This document shows, piece by piece, positions 50,118-60,546 of a stretch of DNA of 64,000 nt (position 1 is its first letter; each line of letters starts with the position of its first letter). The stretch is from the NCBI RefSeq assembly GCF_002211785.1, contig NZ_CP022132.1, positions 1,922,001 to 1,986,000 on the forward strand, in the 5' to 3' direction. The notes beneath the pieces are model-generated. The model was not told the DNA's origin and made no database searches. It saw nothing but the letters and a program-made list of their open reading frames with translations. A program made the position numbers and the translations under genes. The DNA comes from Francisella halioticida. GTDB lineage: Bacteria > Pseudomonadota > Gammaproteobacteria > Francisellales > Francisellaceae.

Positions 50118-52811
50118 TTAATGTGCCTGATCCCAATTATCACCAGTATCAACATTGACTTCTAGGGGTACACTAAGCTTAATCGCATCTTCCATTATTT
50201 CTTTTATTTTTGCAGAAATTTCTTCAACTTTATTTTTTTCAACTTCAAAAACAAGTTCATCATGGACCTGCATTACCATTTTAATCTTGCCATTATACTC
50301 CTGAGAGATCATGGTGTTAACCTTTATCATCGCTTTTTTTATAATATCTGCAGCCGTTCCCTGCATTGGAGCATTAATTGCAGCTCTTTCAGCAGCATTT
50401 CTTTGCATCACATTTCTTGAGCTAATTTCAGGCAAATATAGTCTACGACCAAGTATTGTTTCAACATACCCACTCTGTTTAGCAAACTCTTTAGCTTTTG
50501 TCATATATTCTTTAACCTTTGGATAGCGATTAAAGTATACATTTATGTACTCTTGTGCCTCATTTCTAGCTACCTCAAGCTGTTTTGCCAGACCAAAAGC
50601 GCTCATACCATAGATAAGACCAAAGTTTATAGCTTTTGCTCTTCTTCTTTGCTCATTTGTAACCTCACTAATCTCAATACCCAAAACCTCAGCAGCTGTT
50701 GCACTATGAATATCTAAGCCATTGTTAAAAGCTTTAAGAAGGTTTTCATCTTTTGATAGATGTGCCATAATTCTAAGTTCAATCTGAGAATAATCTGCAG
50801 CAACTATACAGCTTCCATCTTCGGCAACAAACGCTTGTCTGATTTTACGTCCTTCAGGGCTTTTGATTGGTATGTTTTGTAAGTTTGGATCAGAAGATGA
50901 TAGTCTTCCTGTAACAGTCCCTGTTTGATTATACGAAGTATGTGCTCTTGAATCACTATCTAGCGTTTTAGGAAGCTTGTCAGTATAAGTATTTTTCAAC
51001 TTAGACAGGTGGCGATATTTCATAATTAAAGCAGCTATTCCATATTCTTCAGCTAGTTGAACCAACACTTCTTCAGAAGTTGAGGCTTGACCTTTTGCTG
51101 TTTTCTTAATTACCGGAATGTCCATCTTTTCAAAAAGGATTTCTCTTAACTGCATTGGAGATGATAAATTAAACTCTAATCCTGCAAGTTCATAACATTC
51201 TTCTTGAATTCTAATAATACTTTTATTAAGGCTAGCACTTTGCTCTATTAATTTATCAGCATCAATTTTTACACCTATCTTCTCCATATTATTAAGGATA
51301 AGCGTAAGAGGCATTTCAACTTGAGAATATAAGTTATAAAGATTTGCTTCTTTATCAAGAAAACTATTCAGATGATTAAAAAGTCTAAAAGTAATATCGG
51401 CATCTTCAGCAGCATATTTGGCAACCACCTCAATCTCTATTTGGTCCAAAGTTTGTTTTTTTCTACCTGTGCCAGCTATTTCACTGTAAGGGATCGGTGA
51501 AATATCAAGATGCTCCTTAGAAAGACTATCCATATCATGATTACCACTACTTTTCAACACATAAGCCATAATCATAGTATCATGAATCTCCCCCCTAATT
51601 TCCACACCGTATTTCGATAGCACCTTCTCATCAAATTTAAAATTATGTGCAATCTTTGCTTTTTTAGAATCTGCAAATATTACTTTTAATTTTTCTAAAA
51701 CCATGTCTAGTTCAAGCTGTTGTGGGACACCTAGATATCTATGCTGCACAGGAATATAATATGCCTCACCCTCTTTAGCACAAAAAGATAGCCCTACCAA
51801 ATTAGCCTCATAAGTATTTAAAGAGTCCGTCTCAGTATCAAAGGAAAAAATATTACTATTTCTTAAAACTTCTACCAAACCATTGAGTTCTTGATCCGAT
51901 AAAACAGTCTTATATTCAACCTCTATAGTTTTAGGAAGTTGTACTTTAGCTGATGCTGATTTAGTGTCTACATTTAAACTTCTCAGTAGTGAGTTAAATT
52001 CATATTTTGCAAAAGCTGATGCGAGGTAGTCTGTATCTGCTTTTTGGCACTTAAGGTCTTCTATACTCAAGCTAAGATCAAGATCACATTTTATTGTTGC
52101 AAGCTGGTATGATAATCTTAAAAGATCAATACTGTTTCGCAAATTCTCACCAACTTTTCCTTTTATTTCATTAGAGCTCTTTATTACGCCATCAATATTC
52201 TCATACTGTTGTAACCACTTAACTGCTGTTTTAGAACCGACTTTAGGCACGCCCGGAATATTATCAGAAGAATCCCCCATAAGAGCTAAATAATCTATTA
52301 TTTGATCTGGTCGAACCTGATATCTATCTAAGACTCCAGATATATCTGCAGTTATATTCTTCATAGAATCATACAAAACCACTTTTTCAGTAACCAACTG
52401 CGCCATATCTTTATCACCTGTAGAGATAACAATCTCATAACCTTGTGATTCTAGTTCTCTTGCTAACGTTCCAATGACATCATCAGCTTCTACACCATCT
52501 TTTACAATAAGAGGAAAACCCATCTTTTTGATAATTTCATGAAGAGGCTGTATTTGCACTCTTAACTCATCATCCATAGCTTTACGATTGGCTTTATATT
52601 CAGAATACATCTCATGACGAAAATTTTTACCTTTAGGATCAAAAACTACTGCAACATATTCAGTATTATATATAGCTGGTAATTTCTTGAGCATATTAAT
52701 CACTCCAAGAATAGCACCAGTTGGCTCTCCCTGACTATTAGAAAGATTTGGTAACGCATGGTAGGCCCTAAATAAATAAGATGAGCCATCAACTAGAACT
52801 ATTTTTTGCAT
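50118..52811 (-). CDS. polA: DNA polymerase I
   Basis: This 897-residue repair polymerase has all three domains: the 5' nuclease (VDGSSYLFRAYHALPN; DGVEADDVIGTL; STGDKDMAQLV), the 3'-5' exonuclease with complete acidic residues (FSFDTETDSL, NFKFDEKVL, YAAEDAD), and the polymerase (DYSQIELRIMAHLS, RRAKAINFGLIYGMSAFGLA, MQVHDELVFEV). The length is normal. It is probably followed by coaX in one transcript. Confidence 0.97.
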   Translation of the reverse strand: MQKIVLVDGSSYLFRAYHALPNLSNSQGEPTGAILGVINMLKKLPAIYNTEYVAVVFDPKGKNFRHEMYSEYKANRKAMDDELRVQIQPLHEIIKKMGFPLIVKDGVEADDVIGTLARELESQGYEIVISTGDKDMAQLVTEKVVLYDSMKNITADISGVLDRYQVRPDQIIDYLALMGDSSDNIPGVPKVGSKTAVKWLQQYENIDGVIKSSNEIKGKVGENLRNSIDLLRLSYQLATIKCDLDLSLSIEDLKCQKADTDYLASAFAKYEFNSLLRSLNVDTKSASAKVQLPKTIEVEYKTVLSDQELNGLVEVLRNSNIFSFDTETDSLNTYEANLVGLSFCAKEGEAYYIPVQHRYLGVPQQLELDMVLEKLKVIFADSKKAKIAHNFKFDEKVLSKYGVEIRGEIHDTMIMAYVLKSSGNHDMDSLSKEHLDISPIPYSEIAGTGRKKQTLDQIEIEVVAKYAAEDADITFRLFNHLNSFLDKEANLYNLYSQVEMPLTLILNNMEKIGVKIDADKLIEQSASLNKSIIRIQEECYELAGLEFNLSSPMQLREILFEKMDIPVIKKTAKGQASTSEEVLVQLAEEYGIAALIMKYRHLSKLKNTYTDKLPKTLDSDSRAHTSYNQTGTVTGRLSSSDPNLQNIPIKSPEGRKIRQAFVAEDGSCIVAADYSQIELRIMAHLSKDENLLKAFNNGLDIHSATAAEVLGIEISEVTNEQRRRAKAINFGLIYGMSAFGLAKQLEVARNEAQEYINVYFNRYPKVKEYMTKAKEFAKQSGYVETILGRRLYLPEISSRNVMQRNAAERAAINAPMQGTAADIIKKAMIKVNTMISQEYNGKIKMVMQVHDELVFEVEKNKVEEISAKIKEIMEDAIKLSVPLEVNVDTGDNWDQAH

Positions 52812-53071
52812 AGAGGTTTACCAGAATATTTACATCAAGGTAAATGGTAATATATATAACAAAGTATAGCAAATTGATTACTAATATTAACTCTATATGG
52901 TTACTTTATTTAACGATCCCTACTAGTATAATAATATCTTCATATTAAAATCAAAGATTATTTTTTCACACTAACACTTCTCTCTAGACATATTATTTGA
53001 TACAAAATGGCTTCAACCAGATAACTTTATTTGCTACACTGGAAGACTGTATCTCATCAAAAACAATTCTA

Positions 53072-54180
53072 ATGCCAAGCTCACAACAGTCTTATAAAAC
53101 CACTGGGTTTTTACTTATTTTTTTAGGTTATTTTAGCCTAATGTTCTCTGTTGGATTACAGCCAAGATTAAGTTCTAATCTAGGAGTATCTATTCAAGAC
53201 ACTCACTTAGCAATATCAATACTCTTTATGACATTTTCAATTTCAGCAATTAGTTTCACTTGTTTATCTGATATTTTCGGCGCATATAAAATCTTAAAAT
53301 ATGCACAAATAATTTCAATAACTTGACTATGTATTGCTTTCTTCGCTGGAAACAAAAATGTATTATATTTTGCTTTTTTCTGCATAGGCATTGGTACAGG
53401 ATGTTATCCAGGTATTGCTCGCTCACTTATTACAAGACACGCAAAAGACCACGTTGACCTAAAAAAACCTATGCTATATTATCAGCATTACTAGTTTTAG
53501 CTCCAACTTTTGGAACACTATATGGAAACGTAATGGCGAAATTTTCTACCTGGCAAACAAGCTACCTTATCGTAGCTATTGTTGAAATTTCACTCTTAAT
53601 ATATAGTCAAAAAATACTTCGCCAAGATGCTAAGCTTCAAAAGCTTATCAGTTTATCTGCAATACATCATATTTTGTTATCTCATATTAAAAATAAAACT
53701 TTTATTATCTCAATGTTTAGCTTAGCTCTCTGTTACTGTACATACATCCAGGTAATACTAGTTAATTTAGGACTAATGCTACAACACAAAACTTCAACTA
53801 TACATATCTCTTTCTATATAGTTATCTTATTATTAGCTGCAACCTATGTGGTCTCAACAATTTTGGTTGGTAAGCTATCCCATATTCTTCATAAAAAAAG
53901 AATGCCTGTAATTATGTTAACAATCATTACTATCGGAGTAATGTTATTTAGTTCTAGTATACCAATAATCATGTTGATAGGTATTTATGTCATAACATTT
54001 GGTATTGGATTTTTAGGTCCAATGTTCACTTCTTTAGGTATAATTTCTATTTCGACAGGTTATGGTACCGCTTCTGCAATGATAACTTTTTCTAATGCCT
54101 TAACAGCATCATTATTTACATTTGTTGAGTCAAAACTAACTCTTACACCACATAGTTTCATTAGGACTTTTGATGTGTAG
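53072..54180 (+). pseudogene. MFS efflux transporter, N-terminal part, broken
   Basis: Start at MPSSQQSYKTTG. Membrane segments run to IISIT, then TGA at 53324-53326 (likely Trp), continuing LCIAFFAGNKN to VDLKK. A shift in a seven-A run near 53460 continues as TYAILSALLVLAPTFGTLYG and runs on through about nine segments to ESKLTLTPHSF. There IS-D sequence begins. It is an MFS protein, Bcr/CflA-like in its early loops (CLSDIFGAYK). The last segment survives at 55700-55873. Confidence 0.75.
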
Positions 54181-55715
54181 TAATCTCTTCCACCTATCAG
54201 CGGAATCTCAAATACTATATAATTTTCTAAAATCTGCCTAATTTATATAGGAATTTAACAAATTAGTTTGATGATTTGTTAGTTCTAGAACACTAATTAT
54301 TTCATTTTTAGACTTTTTCAAAACTATCTTAGAGTCTGGTATTTTTTGTTTTTTACCATACTCACTATTTTCTGATTTTTTATAAGGCTGATAAGAAGCT
54401 CTTTTATTTAAAATAGTACCTGGAGCTCGTCCATATCCATGAGATTTATATACACAATGCTTTGCTGGTGAACCAATCTCTTGTAATATGGTTGATAGAT
54501 TCCTTTGCACTTGATAAGGCGTGTAAATACTATTGTTTTTACGCATTTGTTTTTGCCAAGGATGTAATAAATCCGTATCCAATAAACTTGCACATGCAAG
54601 TGAATTTATGTAGGCAAGTACACTAACTTGATTCCAAATATCTAGTGTTGGAGTATCTGGAGTTTCATATTTACCTAAAAGTAAATGTTGCTTAGAAAAC
54701 CTAAAGAAATGCTCAATATTAAATCTACTTGAATATCTAGAAAATATTTCAAAACTAGTCAGCTTTCCTCTATCTTTGCCAGCTAACATCAACCACATAT
54801 TTTTGTAGTATACTGGATCTCCATTGTCTTTAAAAACTTGAACTTTAACAATATCAAAACAATTCTCATGCATTGGCATGTTCCTTTTTCCATGAATAAT
54901 TAAATTATTCCAACGAGTCAATTTTACAGTATATACTTTTCCTCGTGTGGTAACTATTTCACATTGTTCAGAATCAGATGGAGCTGTAGTCCATGTTGAT
55001 TCATCATTTAATTTAAAAGACTCACCATATTTTTTGAGCTTATTATCACTATGATCTTGAAAAGATAAATTTCTAACAGAGTTAAGCCTGCTTAACAATA
55101 ATGTATTATTATGTTCTGAGTAAACTCTATGAATACATTCCATTGAACTGTATTTTGAGTCACCAATCAGAACATTAATATCTCCTGAATTCTCTTGATT
55201 AGATATGTATTTATGGAATTGATCTAAGCCTACACTAATACCAGAATCAGCAGCAGTCACTCGCTGCAAATTAACAGGTACCACCCATTGCCCCATCTCC
55301 TGCCTAAGTATACTAAATAAGAGTATGAATGACCTATGCCAACTTTACCCGTACCATTAGTCAATCCATAAACAAATCTTCTTCTATCCATGCTTTTTGA
55401 GTTAGGCTTTAAGATTGATGTTTCATCTAGAGCATAAAAATGTATGTTGGATGAATTGTTTAATTTTATTTCATTAATCAATTTTGTTCCCACTTTACCC
55501 AATATCGATGATTGTGATTCTATCTTTAGTATCTGAGATATGCTGCTATATTGTCGAGTAAAAAATGGGGATAAAGATAGCTCAACAGCAGTTTTAGCAT
55601 TTGATGATGATAAAGCATCTATTAATTCAAATGTGGTATCAGCATAAGTTTCAAAGCTATCATATAACTCTTCTCTAAATGAATTTGTATAGGCAAAATT
55701 ACCAAAAGGAAAGGA
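54165..55715 (-). mobile_element. IS-D, IS4/IS701-like element in MFS gene
   Basis: The transposase reads antisense to the MFS gene and separates its last membrane segment from the rest. I could not find clear terminal repeats. The transposase start lies almost at the junction with MFS sequence, so the 5' end of the element may be deleted. Boundaries are approximate. Confidence 0.65.
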
Positions 55716-55718
55716 CAT
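54238..55718 (-). pseudogene. IS4/IS701-like transposase, frameshifted
   Basis: The N-terminal 150 residues (55718 to about 55290) include ALDETSILKP, likely the first catalytic Asp. The remaining 352 residues (to 54238) contain VLIGDSKYSS (second Asp) and FNIEHFFRFSKQHLLLGKY (catalytic Glu with the YREK-like region). The two frames overlap at 55257-55296, where a one-base shift breaks the gene. The family call is from motif pattern. Confidence 0.75.
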
Positions 55719-55873
55719 ATAATGATCTATTTCAAAATTATTTACATGGAGATTATTATAATTTATTCAATGCCCAGACATCAAAAGTCCCATTCATGCT
55801 AGCTGGGTTTTGTACAATTTTATTAAGCTTAATCTTATTAACTATATTTAAATTCGCCATATCTAAAAATTAG
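55700..55873 (+). pseudogene. MFS transporter, last membrane segment
   Basis: NDLFQNYLHGDYYNLFNAQ is followed by a hydrophobic helix (FMLAGFCTILLSLILLTIF) and stop. It has the layout of a 12th transmembrane segment and continues the interrupted MFS gene on the other side of IS-D. Confidence 0.6.
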
Positions 55874-55999
55874 AATTTAGCTCAAACTAAAAAATTAATT
55901 GGTGATCATATTATAAATGAAAGAATAACCTTAATATTCATCCTTCCAACGTTTATCCATATTTTAATATGACCAGTTTCCCTTAACATACAATTAAAG

Positions 56000-56965
56000 C
56001 TACAATAATAACTCTATATCTAGATACCACCAATTATCTCTGGCAAAAGATTTACATTTGATAGCATCTTTATATGTCATAACGACTGCTTGGTTATCTT
56101 TAATATTAGCAAAATCCTTTTGCTCAAACTTATAGTGATCTTTGAATATTTTTTTATCAACGATATCTACTCTATTATCTACTAAAGTTTGAAAAAATTT
56201 AGTTGGATTACCGATACCCGCCACAGCAACAACTTTTTTATTCAAAAATTGATCTTTATATACTCTTTCGTCTGAGACAATATTCACAAACTCAGTTGCA
56301 GCAATCTTAGCAAAAGTAATATTTTGATTATAATTTCTTAAGTAGCTTTTATCTTCTTCAGAACAATTACCAATAACAATAATTTCATCAACTGATTTCA
56401 ATCTATCAACAGGCTCTCTTAAGGGTCCAGCAGGAATGCATAATTGATTACCAAACATTCTACCGGCATCCACAACTACTATTTCTTTATCTCTAGCAAG
56501 CTTATAGTGCTGTAAACCATCATCACTAACTATAACATCAGTACTTGGATATTTTTCTTCAATATATTTTACAGAATCAACTCTTTGAGGTGATATAACT
56601 ATTGGCACTTGGCCACTTAAAGCATCATACAACATCGCTGGCTCATCACCACACTTATCAGCCGGAGTATCTGAACTAACCTCAAACGGATAGCTTTCAG
56701 CTTTTGCACCGTAGCCACGGCTGATAATTACAGGATGCTTATCTTCAGTTAGATATTCTTGAATTAACCTTCTAACTACAGGAGTCTTTCCTGTACCACC
56801 AACAGATATATTACCAACGATAACAACAGGTATCTTTGATTTATATTGTGTCTGTTGCTGTTTTAGTTTGCGATTAGTAGCAATTTTTGAAAAAATACTA
56901 GAAATAGGTTTTAGAATATAGCTCAACAAATTTGGATTTCGCTGGTACCAGAATCTGTCTATCAT
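56000..56965 (-). CDS. lpxK: Tetraacyldisaccharide 4'-kinase
   Basis: This enzyme phosphorylates the 4' position of the lipid A precursor at the inner membrane. The 321-residue protein has the N-terminal membrane-contacting helix and the P-loop [13 protein letters not shown] (near residue 53). [20 protein letters not shown] and PAGPLREP are the conserved blocks. It follows msbA with 4 bases between, joining lipid A synthesis to export. Confidence 0.96.
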   Translation of the reverse strand: MIDRFWYQRNPNLLSYILKPISSIFSKIATNRKLKQQQTQYKSKIPVVIVGNISVGGTGKTPVVRRLIQEYLTEDKHPVIISRGYGAKAESYPFEVSSDTPADKCGDEPAMLYDALSGQVPIVISPQRVDSVKYIEEKYPSTDVIVSDDGLQHYKLARDKEIVVVDAGRMFGNQLCIPAGPLREPVDRLKSVDEIIVIGNCSEEDKSYLRNYNQNITFAKIAATEFVNIVSDERVYKDQFLNKKVVAVAGIGNPTKFFQTLVDNRVDIVDKKIFKDHYKFEQKDFANIKDNQAVVMTYKDAIKCKSFARDNWWYLDIELLL

Positions 56966-56969
56966 TTAA

Positions 56970-58799
56970 CTACTCAAGTCCAGATTTATATAATCTAGTA
57001 TAAAGACCTCCTTGTTCCAGAAGCTCTTCATGTTTACCACTTTCAACAATTCTCCCACCATCCATAACAACAATCTTGTCAGCACTTTCAACTGTACTTA
57101 ATCTATGTGCAATGACCAAAGTTGTACATGATTTAGTTAGGCTCTCAAGCTCTTGCTGAACAACTCTTTCTGACTCATTATCTAGCGCACTAGTAGCCTC
57201 ATCAAATATTAGTATGGGCGCATTTTTTAATAATGCCCTAGCTATTGAAATTCTCTGTCTTTGGCCCCCAGATAGTTTAGAGCCATTATTCCCTATATTT
57301 GTATGCATACCTTCTGGCAATTCTTGGACAAAATCATAAGCATTTGCTCTTTTAAGAACATCTATAACTTCCTCTTCTGAGACTTCTTTTGATAAACCAA
57401 AAGCAATATTATTATAAACAGTGTCATCAAATAGATGAACATTTTGTGAAACCATCGATAAATGAGATCTTAAATTCTCTAATGATAGTTCACGAGTGTC
57501 TACACCATCAAGAACTATCTGCCCATTATGCTGGGTATAAAATCTTGAAATAATACTTGTAAGTGTAGTTTTCCCGCTACCTGACTTACCAACGAATGCC
57601 ACTGTTTCACCAGCATTGATATCAACACTTACGCCATTTAAAACATTAAGTGTACTAAAGGCAAAACTTACATCTTTAATGCTTACATCACCAGATATAT
57701 TCTTAAGCTCTTTTTTACCAGTTTCTTCTTCTGCTGGATAATCAAGAATATAAAAGATATCCTCAGTTGCTGCCACAGCTTTCTGAATAACCACATTTAC
57801 CTTGGTAAGATTCTTTATTGGTTTCAAAATAGCTGCTGCTGCTGCAAAGAAAGATGCAAAGGAGCCAGCTGTTAACCAAGATGATCCTCCACCTTCATTA
57901 GTACCAAAAATAGCAATTGTAAATAACGAAAGTGCCAAAACAAGAGATGCTATAATCTGAATAATAGGTGATGTTAAAGAATCTAAAGCAATTGTTCTTA
58001 TCTGTTGAGAATAGGTATAGTCAAGACTTTTAAAAAACTTATTTTGTTGTTTATCTTGTGCACCAAATATTCTTATTTCTTTATAGTTTCTAAGAGTTTC
58101 TTCCGCAGTATGGGTAACATTACCCATGGATGACTGAGTATTTCTACTTAATGATCTGAATTTCTTGTTTATCAGAGATATAAATACACCTAAAAATGGA
58201 CCAACTAATATCAAAAATAAAGATAGCTGCCAACTTGATATAACCATCACTATCACAAGACCTATTACAAAAGTACCATCTTGAACTACTGTTATAATAG
58301 CCGTTGATGTAGCTTCAGTAACCTGATCAACATTGTATAAAAGCCTTGAAATAATTTGACCTGAAGAATGCTTATCAAAAAAAGTCGCTGGTAGATTCAT
58401 AAATCGTTTATAGATGTCTTTTCTAAACTTATATACAACTTTTTGTCCTAGCGAGCCTATAAAGTAGCTAGACAGAAAAGACCCTATAGATCTCATTGTT
58501 AATAGCCCAACCATACCAACACCCATCAACATCAAGATACTAGCACTTTGCTTGGTGACATCTCCACCAGCACCAAAACCATAGTTTAGTATAGGATTTA
58601 TAAGGTATATCATCGAAGCATCAGCTGCTGAGAAAAATATACTACCTATAGCAGCTAAAACCAAGAAATGCCATAAGTGTTTAACTTGGCCTAATAGCCT
58701 TTTATAAAGAGTTGTTACCTTTTCTTTACTTGACATTTCACCACTAAGAGACCCTGGGCCTTGTGATTTAAGGTCTAATTTATCAATCATATTTGCCAT
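56970..58799 (-). CDS. msbA: Lipid A export ABC transporter MsbA
   Basis: This homodimeric flippase moves lipid A-core across the inner membrane. At 609 residues it has a six-helix membrane domain (about 40-340) and an ATPase domain with Walker A FVGKSGSGKTTL, signature LSGGQRQRISIARALL, Walker B ILIFDEATSALD and the His switch AHRLSTV. The N terminus is about 20 residues longer than E. coli MsbA. It is transcribed with lpxK and divergent from cca. Confidence 0.96.
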   Translation of the reverse strand: MANMIDKLDLKSQGPGSLSGEMSSKEKVTTLYKRLLGQVKHLWHFLVLAAIGSIFFSAADASMIYLINPILNYGFGAGGDVTKQSASILMLMGVGMVGLLTMRSIGSFLSSYFIGSLGQKVVYKFRKDIYKRFMNLPATFFDKHSSGQIISRLLYNVDQVTEATSTAIITVVQDGTFVIGLVIVMVISSWQLSLFLILVGPFLGVFISLINKKFRSLSRNTQSSMGNVTHTAEETLRNYKEIRIFGAQDKQQNKFFKSLDYTYSQQIRTIALDSLTSPIIQIIASLVLALSLFTIAIFGTNEGGGSSWLTAGSFASFFAAAAAILKPIKNLTKVNVVIQKAVAATEDIFYILDYPAEEETGKKELKNISGDVSIKDVSFAFSTLNVLNGVSVDINAGETVAFVGKSGSGKTTLTSIISRFYTQHNGQIVLDGVDTRELSLENLRSHLSMVSQNVHLFDDTVYNNIAFGLSKEVSEEEVIDVLKRANAYDFVQELPEGMHTNIGNNGSKLSGGQRQRISIARALLKNAPILIFDEATSALDNESERVVQQELESLTKSCTTLVIAHRLSTVESADKIVVMDGGRIVESGKHEELLEQGGLYTRLYKSGLE

Positions 58800-58893
58800 A
58801 ATTTATAAAAAGATGCTTTTAAACGACATTAAGTAACGAATAATTATACACTTTTTTCTGTTAATATAAAGCTAAGCAAATTTAACTAGCTGA

Positions 58894-60000
58894 ATGATGA
58901 GAGTATATCTAGTCGGTGGTGCAGTTAGAGATAGATTACTAAGATTGTCTCACAAAGATAGAGACTGGCTTGTTGTTGGAGCAACTGAAGAACAAATGTT
59001 ATCTACAGGATATCTTAAAATCAACTCCTCATTTCCAGTTTTTCTAGACCCAAAAACAAAAGAAGAATATGCTCTTGCCAGATCAGAAAAGAAAGTTGCA
59101 AAAGGATATCACGGCTTTGAAACATTCTTCTCAAAAGATACAACCCTTGAAGATGATCTTAAACGTAGAGATTTAACTATTAACTCTATGGCTATAGGGG
59201 AAAATGGCAATATAATAGATCCCTTCAATGGCCAACAAGATGTCAAAGACAGAGTTTTACGACATACCTCAGAAGCTTTTATTGATGATCCTTTACGGGT
59301 TATTCGATTAGCCAGATTTAAGTCTCAACTTTCTGAATTTAACTTCTCGGTAGCATATGAAACTAAACAACTTGCAAGATACCTTTCAAAAACTGATGAA
59401 TTAGATCATCTTTCAAAAGAGCGTTTGCATATAGAATTTATTAAAGCTCTTACAAACCCTAAAGTTTTTTTTGAGACACTAGATAATCTAGGCTCATTAG
59501 AAAAAGTATTTCCAACAATAAAAAACTTACTTAGATTGATACCTAACACAAATTTCTTTAACAACCATAAGTATATAAACTCAGATACAAGGCAAAAAAT
59601 TGCCTTATGTTTTTTAGAAATTCCTAAAAAACATCTAGAATGCATAAAGAGAGAATTATTATTAACAAATGAACAATTTAAAATACTAAATGCAGCCATT
59701 AATATCAGACAAATACTGGAAGACCACATAAATGCATCAATAGCTTTAAACCTTATAAAAAGTGCAAACTTACTAAGAAATAGAATCTTGTTTAAAAAAG
59801 GTACTGAGGTGTACGTAAAGTACATAAATATTACCAAAACAAAAAAGGCTCTAAGAAATTATAAATCTCTAGAAAGAACTATAGATATCATTAATAATTT
59901 AAATGTGCAGAGAATAGTAACTGACACTCATAAAAGTGATCTAAAAAACTCCATAAATAATCTCTATATTGATACTATAAAAAATGAACTAAAATTGTGA
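58894..60000 (+). CDS. cca: CCA-adding tRNA nucleotidyltransferase
   Basis: This enzyme adds or repairs the tRNA 3' CCA end. At 368 residues it has YLVGGAVRDRLL, the metal-binding DRD (HKDRDWLVVG), RRDLTINSMA and DPLRVIRLARF. It is about 45 residues shorter than E. coli Cca and lacks an obvious HD phosphohydrolase motif. A second ATG at 58897 fits the family start equally well. Confidence 0.94.
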   Translation: MMRVYLVGGAVRDRLLRLSHKDRDWLVVGATEEQMLSTGYLKINSSFPVFLDPKTKEEYALARSEKKVAKGYHGFETFFSKDTTLEDDLKRRDLTINSMAIGENGNIIDPFNGQQDVKDRVLRHTSEAFIDDPLRVIRLARFKSQLSEFNFSVAYETKQLARYLSKTDELDHLSKERLHIEFIKALTNPKVFFETLDNLGSLEKVFPTIKNLLRLIPNTNFFNNHKYINSDTRQKIALCFLEIPKKHLECIKRELLLTNEQFKILNAAINIRQILEDHINASIALNLIKSANLLRNRILFKKGTEVYVKYINITKTKKALRNYKSLERTIDIINNLNVQRIVTDTHKSDLKNSINNLYIDTIKNELKL

Positions 60001-60006
60001 TACAAT

Positions 60007-60040
60007 TGCGAAAGCCTTTTTTATAAAAAAATACTTCGCA
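60007..60040 (+). promoter_or_regulatory. Hairpin directly before dsbB start
   Basis: TGCGAA (60007-60012) pairs with TTCGCA (60035-60040), and inside it TTTTTT pairs with AAAAAA around a three-base loop. It ends 2 bases before the dsbB ATG, where a ribosome site would be. It could be the cca terminator, a translation control element, or both. Confidence 0.45.
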
Positions 60041-60042
60041 GA

Positions 60043-60534
60043 ATGAGAAACATCAACAACTATATTTTTCCTATCAACACCGTAGTCTGTATTTTAACCT
60101 TATGTACAGTTGTTTTTACAATGACTATTCTTGGGTGGAAGCCATGTCCCATGTGTCTTTTACAACAATTATCTGTACTATGTATACTAGTTTTTAGTAT
60201 ATTAGGATGGATTAAAAAATCACCAAAAGGCTTTTCACTAGCCATACAAATAATGACTTTAGCAGTTATAATCCTAGGCATGTATGTCGCCGCAGACCAA
60301 ATACATTTACAGTATTTCACCAACACTCCAACAACAAATGTTGCTTCATGTGGTGGGATAGATAATCCGTTTTTACTTAGTGTTACCAAATCGATTACAG
60401 GATCAGTTGAAAGTTGCTCAGAAATCTCTAAACAGATTTCTGGCTATAGCCTAGCAGTTTATAGCTTTTTATTCTTTAGCTGCTTACTGGTAGTCAATTG
60501 TATCAGCCTTTTTATAAAAATATTTAAAAAATAG
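60043..60534 (+). CDS. dsbB: Disulfide bond formation protein B
   Basis: This inner-membrane quinone reductase reoxidises DsbA-type enzymes. At 163 residues it has four membrane helices. The first Cys pair is in KPCPMCLLQQ (near residue 36) and the second is formed by SCGG (near 104) and SCSE (near 127) in the periplasmic loop. No clear ribosome site precedes the start; a hairpin occupies that position. The RND adaptor gene starts 12 bases after its stop. Confidence 0.93.
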   Translation: MRNINNYIFPINTVVCILTLCTVVFTMTILGWKPCPMCLLQQLSVLCILVFSILGWIKKSPKGFSLAIQIMTLAVIILGMYVAADQIHLQYFTNTPTTNVASCGGIDNPFLLSVTKSITGSVESCSEISKQISGYSLAVYSFLFFSCLLVVNCISLFIKIFKK

Positions 60535-60546
60535 TGAGATAAAACT

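Noticed and set aside
59406-59837. 143-codon minus-strand frame inside cca
   Set aside because: It is antisense to cca, which has all expected motifs; there is no ribosome site and no family pattern.
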